A stretch of 8,751 nt of DNA, from assembly GCA_007123395.1 (NCBI GenBank), contig SKLD01000138.1:1-8751 (forward strand). Direction: 5' to 3'. This DNA is from Opitutales bacterium. Lineage in GTDB: Bacteria; Verrucomicrobiota; Verrucomicrobiia; Opitutales; Oceanipulchritudinaceae. The position numbers and the translations under genes were made by a program. Numbering within the stretch: position 1 is the stretch's first letter; each line of letters starts with the position of its first letter. Below are positions 6,202 to 8,751 of the stretch, piece after piece. Under the pieces are notes generated by a model that was given only the letters and a program-made list of their open reading frames with translations, was not told the DNA's origin and did no database searches.

Positions 6202-7572
6202 TCAAAGCGATTCCGCGAGAATGTCGCGCAGGATGGTTTCGAGCGCCTCGTAGGAATAGCGCTTCCGCGCGGAAGCGAAGTTGTGTTCCACGGCCTTCTC
6301 ACGCGCCCCGGTATCCTGAAGCCACCGGACGACGCCGTCCGCGGCCGACTTCAGTTTATCCGTCGGCACAGTGACGAGGCCGCGGGCGTCGCGCGGACCG
6401 AGTTCGGTTCCAAGCGAAACGACCTCGAATGCCGCCGCGCGCAAGTCGGAAACGTAGACGGGATACTCAAAGAGCAAAACTGGCAGCTTGGCGTAGACGG
6501 CCTCGATGAGTTGGTTGCCCCACCCTTCCCAGTAGCTTGGGTAGGTGACGAAATCCGCTGCGACGTAGCTGTCCCAGAGCGAATACGTCTTCCGCCCGCC
6601 CTCCGAGCCACGACTGTGTTTCACGCGGTCGGCGCACCAGAGGACTTCGACGCCGAGTTCCGCGGCCTTGGCCGCAAGGCTGGAGGCATACGAACCGCTG
6701 AGACCGATAGTCTCAACATAGCCCGCGCATACCAGGACGATGCGGCTGTCCGGGCCAAATTCCCGGCCGTCGAAAAGCGGGGCTGATTCAAGGCGACGGC
6801 GGTTTTCCGGTTTCTGCAACTCGGCAATCACGTCGACGGCGAGTTCAATGCCCTTGCGGTCGAGCACGCGGGTGGCCTGGAGAAAGAAGAGGTCGTTCGG
6901 CCCAAGTCCAATTGTTTCGCGGAAATCGGCGTTGTAGGCATCTGTCCTCCAAGGGGGCTGGTTGAAATCGAAAACATTCGGAACGACCCGCGCGTCCACT
7001 CCCTTGCGACGTTTGAGTTCAGCTTGTGCGATTCGGTTGATGACGCAATGGCGTACGTTGGGGAGCACCGGCGGCGCGTAGCGCTCGTAGAATTCCACCA
7101 CTTCCGGACACGTCGGATAGACCTCGCCGCTCTCCTCCCACCAGAAGTCGTGGTTGTGGCAGACCGCCTTTACCCCGCTTTCCTCCAACGTTTCATACAA
7201 AGCGAGCATGCCCGGTAAGTTGTACCCCACGGATGCAAGGTTATTGGGGAAGAGCAGATCGATCTTTTTCTCCCGTAAAAACGATAGAAACCGCGGCTTG
7301 ATGCGGTCGGCGTGTTCGCGCGTCTCGCGCAGGAGGGCAGCCCCGTCCGCGTAGTCCTTCAGCTCGCGCGTGGCGTTCATGAGGATGCGGTTCGTCACCG
7401 GATGCATGGGGTATAGTTCCGGAATGCAATTGCCGCCGGGCACGTCCTCGTTGCCCGCAAGGTAATGCACGGTGTGGCCCATCCGCTCGAGGATGGCCCG
7501 CCATTTGTCGACTTCGAGGGAAACTCCGTCCGTCCGCCCGAGGCGGTGCTGCACAAAAGCAATGTTAGCCAT
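6202..7572 (-). CDS. GT4-type (GT-B fold) glycosyltransferase
   Basis: A 456-residue protein (ATG at 7572) that should transfer a sugar from a nucleotide-sugar donor with retention of configuration; donor and acceptor are unknown. The N-terminal half is an acceptor-type Rossmann domain starting ANIAFVQHRLGRTDGVSLEV with the Gly-rich loop LGRTDGVS, and contains AVCHNHDFWW (136-145). The C-terminal half begins LFFLQATRVLDRKGIELAVD (about 228-247) with the donor-phosphate Arg235 and Lys240. The EX7E motif is EGWGNQLIE with Glu349 and Glu357. A GTG at 7590 would add six residues (MTCLFL), but the ATG sits right at the first conserved strand. The region before it is pyrimidine-rich and has no Shine-Dalgarno. 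It is divergent from thiC and upstream of pnt, with no sugar-pathway neighbours to reveal the substrate. Confidence 0.9.
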   Translation of the reverse strand: MANIAFVQHRLGRTDGVSLEVDKWRAILERMGHTVHYLAGNEDVPGGNCIPELYPMHPVTNRILMNATRELKDYADGAALLRETREHADRIKPRFLSFLREKKIDLLFPNNLASVGYNLPGMLALYETLEESGVKAVCHNHDFWWEESGEVYPTCPEVVEFYERYAPPVLPNVRHCVINRIAQAELKRRKGVDARVVPNVFDFNQPPWRTDAYNADFRETIGLGPNDLFFLQATRVLDRKGIELAVDVIAELQKPENRRRLESAPLFDGREFGPDSRIVLVCAGYVETIGLSGSYASSLAAKAAELGVEVLWCADRVKHSRGSEGGRKTYSLWDSYVAADFVTYPSYWEGWGNQLIEAVYAKLPVLLFEYPVYVSDLRAAAFEVVSLGTELGPRDARGLVTVPTDKLKSAADGVVRWLQDTGAREKAVEHNFASARKRYSYEALETILRDILAESL

Positions 7573-7706
7573 AAGGAAGAGACAAGTCACCGCGCGCAGG
7601 AAGCGTCAAGTCACGCCGTCGAGCTGCCGCCGGCCGGAAAACCGGTAAAGTTCCGGGACTATTGTGCTTGCGCCGGGGCAGAACGGTGTGGCAGCCTCCA
7701 CGCCGA
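7573..7706. other. Divergent intergenic region between glycosyltransferase and thiC leader
   Basis: A 134-base stretch that must hold the promoters of both the leftward glycosyltransferase gene and the rightward thiC unit. A TATTGT at 7660-7665 could be a -10 box for thiC, but there is no matching -35. A TTGACG on the minus strand (7604-7609) lacks a good -10. A small CCGG-AAAA-CCGG stem lies at 7634-7645. Promoter assignments here are weak. Confidence 0.35.
7685..7704 (+). repeat. Hairpin directly upstream of TPP aptamer
   Basis: GGTGTGG-CAGCCT-CCACGCC forms a seven-pair stem (one G-T wobble) with a six-base loop. It ends two bases before the first base of the aptamer's closing stem, so both could stack in the same leader RNA if transcription starts upstream of 7685. 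It has no T-run and is not a terminator. Confidence 0.5.
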
Positions 7707-7800
7707 TTTCGTAGGGGTGTCCGCGGCGGCGGGCTGAGACATGGGCGCGATCCGCTCACAAACCCTTGGAACCTGATCCAGGTCATGCTGGCGAAGGAAA
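7707..7800 (+). ncRNA. TPP riboswitch (THI element)
   Basis: An aptamer that binds thiamin pyrophosphate. The conserved pieces appear in order: AGGGGT (7713-7718, P2 5' strand), the CTGAGA core (7734-7739), ACCCTT (7762-7767, P2 3' strand, pairing with 7713-7718), then GGAACCTGATCCAGGTCATG followed by CTGGCGAAGGAAA, which is almost the consensus of the P4/P5 half. The closing stem P1 pairs TTTC (7707-7710) with GAAA (7797-7800). A short extra stem lies between CTGAGA and ACCCTT, as in many members. It sits 90 bases upstream of thiC on the same strand, the most common location for this riboswitch. Confidence 0.95.
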
Positions 7801-7812
7801 CGATGGTTTCTT
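7795..7812 (+). promoter_or_regulatory. Candidate anti-P1 hairpin, riboswitch expression platform
   Basis: AGGAAAC-GATG-GTTTCTT: seven pairs (one G-T wobble) around a four-base loop. Its 5' arm uses the bases GAAA (7797-7800) that close P1 of the TPP aptamer, so the two structures exclude each other. Ligand binding should favour P1; without ligand the hairpin can form. Further on, TCCGC (7828-7832) can pair with GCGGA (7844-7848). Neither stem is followed by a T-run, and no Shine-Dalgarno precedes thiC, so the mode of control (Rho-dependent, translational, other) is not evident. Confidence 0.5.
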
Positions 7813-7890
7813 GGCTTATGTGTGGCATCCGCGGTCCGGTTCAGCGGAATCGATCATCCGTCAAACGTCGTCATTCAACCGCACTCAGCC

Positions 7891-8751
7891 ATGATACAGC
7901 CCAGTCCCGAGACACCCCGGCCGGAGAGTCGGCTCTTCCCGAACTCCACGCGCGTCCATGTGGCGGGTTCCCGCCCCGACCTGCGCGTTCCCATGCGCGA
8001 AATCCGCCTCTCCCCCACCCGCAATCCGGATGGAAAGCTCGAGGAAAACGAGCCGGTGCGCGTCTACGACACATCGGGGCCGTGGGGCGACCCGGACTTC
8101 CACGGCGACTGCGCACAAGGCATCCCCTCCGTGCGGGCGGAATGGATCCGCGAGCGCGGCGACACGGAGGAAATCGAGGGCCGCCGCGCCCGCCCGGAGG
8201 ACGACGGTTACCTCTCCGAGGCCCACCGCACGAAGGCCCTCTCGAAGGGCTCAAAGAACCGCCTCATCCCTTTCGACCGCAGCCGCCGGCGCATCCTCCG
8301 CGCGAAGCAGGGCCAGTGTGTCACGCAGTTGCACTACGCACGGCAGGGCATCATCACGCCCGAGATGGAGTTTGTCGCCATCCGCGAGAACATGCGGCTG
8401 CAATCGGCCCGCGGCGACCTCGAAACCGGCCCGCGCTTCGCCCCCAACGACCCGCGCATCCAGCACCCCGGGCAGTCGTGGGGCGCCGCCATCCCGCCGG
8501 AGATCACGCCCGAGTTCGTGCGGTCCGAAGTCGCCCGCGGGCGCGCCATCATCCCGGCCAACATCAACCACCCCGAGTTGGAGCCGATGATCATCGGCCG
8601 CAACTTCCTCGTGAAGATCAACACCAACATCGGCAACAGCGCGGTGGCCTCGTCCATCGACGAAGAGGTGGAGAAGATGCGCTGGTCCGTGAAATGGGGC
8701 GGCGACACCCTCATGGACCTCTCCACCGGCAAGAACATCCACCAGACGCCC
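7891..8751 (+). CDS. thiC: Phosphomethylpyrimidine synthase ThiC, N-terminal part cut by window edge
   Basis: 287 codons are visible, open to the right edge. ThiC is a radical-SAM enzyme that turns aminoimidazole ribotide into HMP-P, the pyrimidine half of thiamin, in the cytosol. Diagnostic stretches are VPMREIRLSPT (33-43), VRVYDTSGPWGDP (56-68), EWIRERGDTEE (84-94), CVTQLHYARQGIITPEMEF (143-161) with AIRENM (163-168), EITPEFVRSEVARGRAIIPA (204-223), NINHPELEPMIIGRN (224-238), KINTNIGNSAV (242-252) and DTLMDLSTGKNIH (272-284). The full protein is usually about 600 or more residues, so its C-terminal half with the iron-sulfur CX2CX4C motif lies outside. The ATG at 7891 precedes the conserved SRLFPNSTRVHV start. 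The frame is open upstream with a GTG at 7822, so a longer product cannot be fully excluded. No Shine-Dalgarno is present. Expression is under the TPP riboswitch upstream. Confidence 0.97.
   Translation, partial: MIQPSPETPRPESRLFPNSTRVHVAGSRPDLRVPMREIRLSPTRNPDGKLEENEPVRVYDTSGPWGDPDFHGDCAQGIPSVRAEWIRERGDTEEIEGRRARPEDDGYLSEAHRTKALSKGSKNRLIPFDRSRRRILRAKQGQCVTQLHYARQGIITPEMEFVAIRENMRLQSARGDLETGPRFAPNDPRIQHPGQSWGAAIPPEITPEFVRSEVARGRAIIPANINHPELEPMIIGRNFLVKINTNIGNSAVASSIDEEVEKMRWSVKWGGDTLMDLSTGKNIHQTP

Noticed and set aside
7573..7590. GTG start at 7590 for the glycosyltransferase
   Set aside because: It adds only MTCLFL before the conserved first strand, and there is no Shine-Dalgarno for it; the ATG at 7572 is simpler.
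7634..7645. CCGG-AAAA-CCGG stem as a terminator
   Set aside because: The stem is only four pairs, has no T-run in either direction and lies between divergent genes where no terminator is needed.
7565..7828. 87-codon minus-strand frame across the TPP riboswitch
   Set aside because: It runs antisense over the conserved aptamer and the glycosyltransferase start; the aptamer explains the sequence conservation.
8251..8742. 163-codon and 134-codon minus-strand frames, and a 210-codon plus-strand frame, over thiC
   Set aside because: All overlap the secure thiC coding frame and have the composition of shadow frames.
1..8751. CRISPR arrays, tRNA or rRNA genes, tandem repeats, complete IS elements
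   Set aside because: I looked for regularly spaced repeats, cloverleaf patterns and terminal inverted repeats and saw none.

Overview
The window is GC-rich bacterial chromosome. Eight genes and one gene fragment are supported. All lie on the minus strand except the last, thiC, which runs rightward and is cut by the right edge. Four things suggest a member of the PVC superphylum, most likely a Verrucomicrobiota/Opitutae-type bacterium: a TonB-like protein with a long acidic-proline linker, a 'YHLIARVVQRRRLL' type Y1 transposase, a three-gene pnt locus, and almost no Shine-Dalgarno sequences. No 16S or other marker gene is present, so this placement is inference.

Layout from right to left along the minus-strand run: a GT4-fold glycosyltransferase (7572-6202); a 133-bp gap with a perfect inverted repeat; the proton-translocating transhydrogenase genes pntA1, pntA2 and pntB (6068-3224), tightly packed with a 2-base gap and then a 4-base overlap; a 78-bp gap; a TonB-like energy transducer with a GTG start (3145-2024); an RluA-family pseudouridine synthase (2013-1297); an unrecognised secreted protein (1247-762); and a four-helix YvlD/'phage holin 4_2' membrane protein (729-250). 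After an AT-rich spacer comes the N-terminal part of a REP-associated-type tyrosine transposase, cut by the left edge (169-1).

Divergent from the glycosyltransferase, a TPP riboswitch (about 7707-7800) precedes thiC (7891 to the right edge). ThiC makes the HMP-P half of thiamin, so the riboswitch gives end-product control. The leader contains a hairpin that can form only if the closing stem of the aptamer opens, which makes it a candidate expression platform. It has neither a T-tract nor a Shine-Dalgarno to hide.

How the genes work together: pntA1-A2-B encode one membrane complex that uses the proton gradient to make NADPH. The TonB-like protein would use the same proton gradient to energise outer-membrane transport, but no ExbB/ExbD partner is present. 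The other neighbours look like housekeeping genes with no obvious shared pathway. I found no CRISPR array, toxin-antitoxin pair, defence system or complete mobile element. The thiC leader is the most interesting regulatory structure, and the secreted protein beside the TonB/RluA pair is the most uncharacterised gene.
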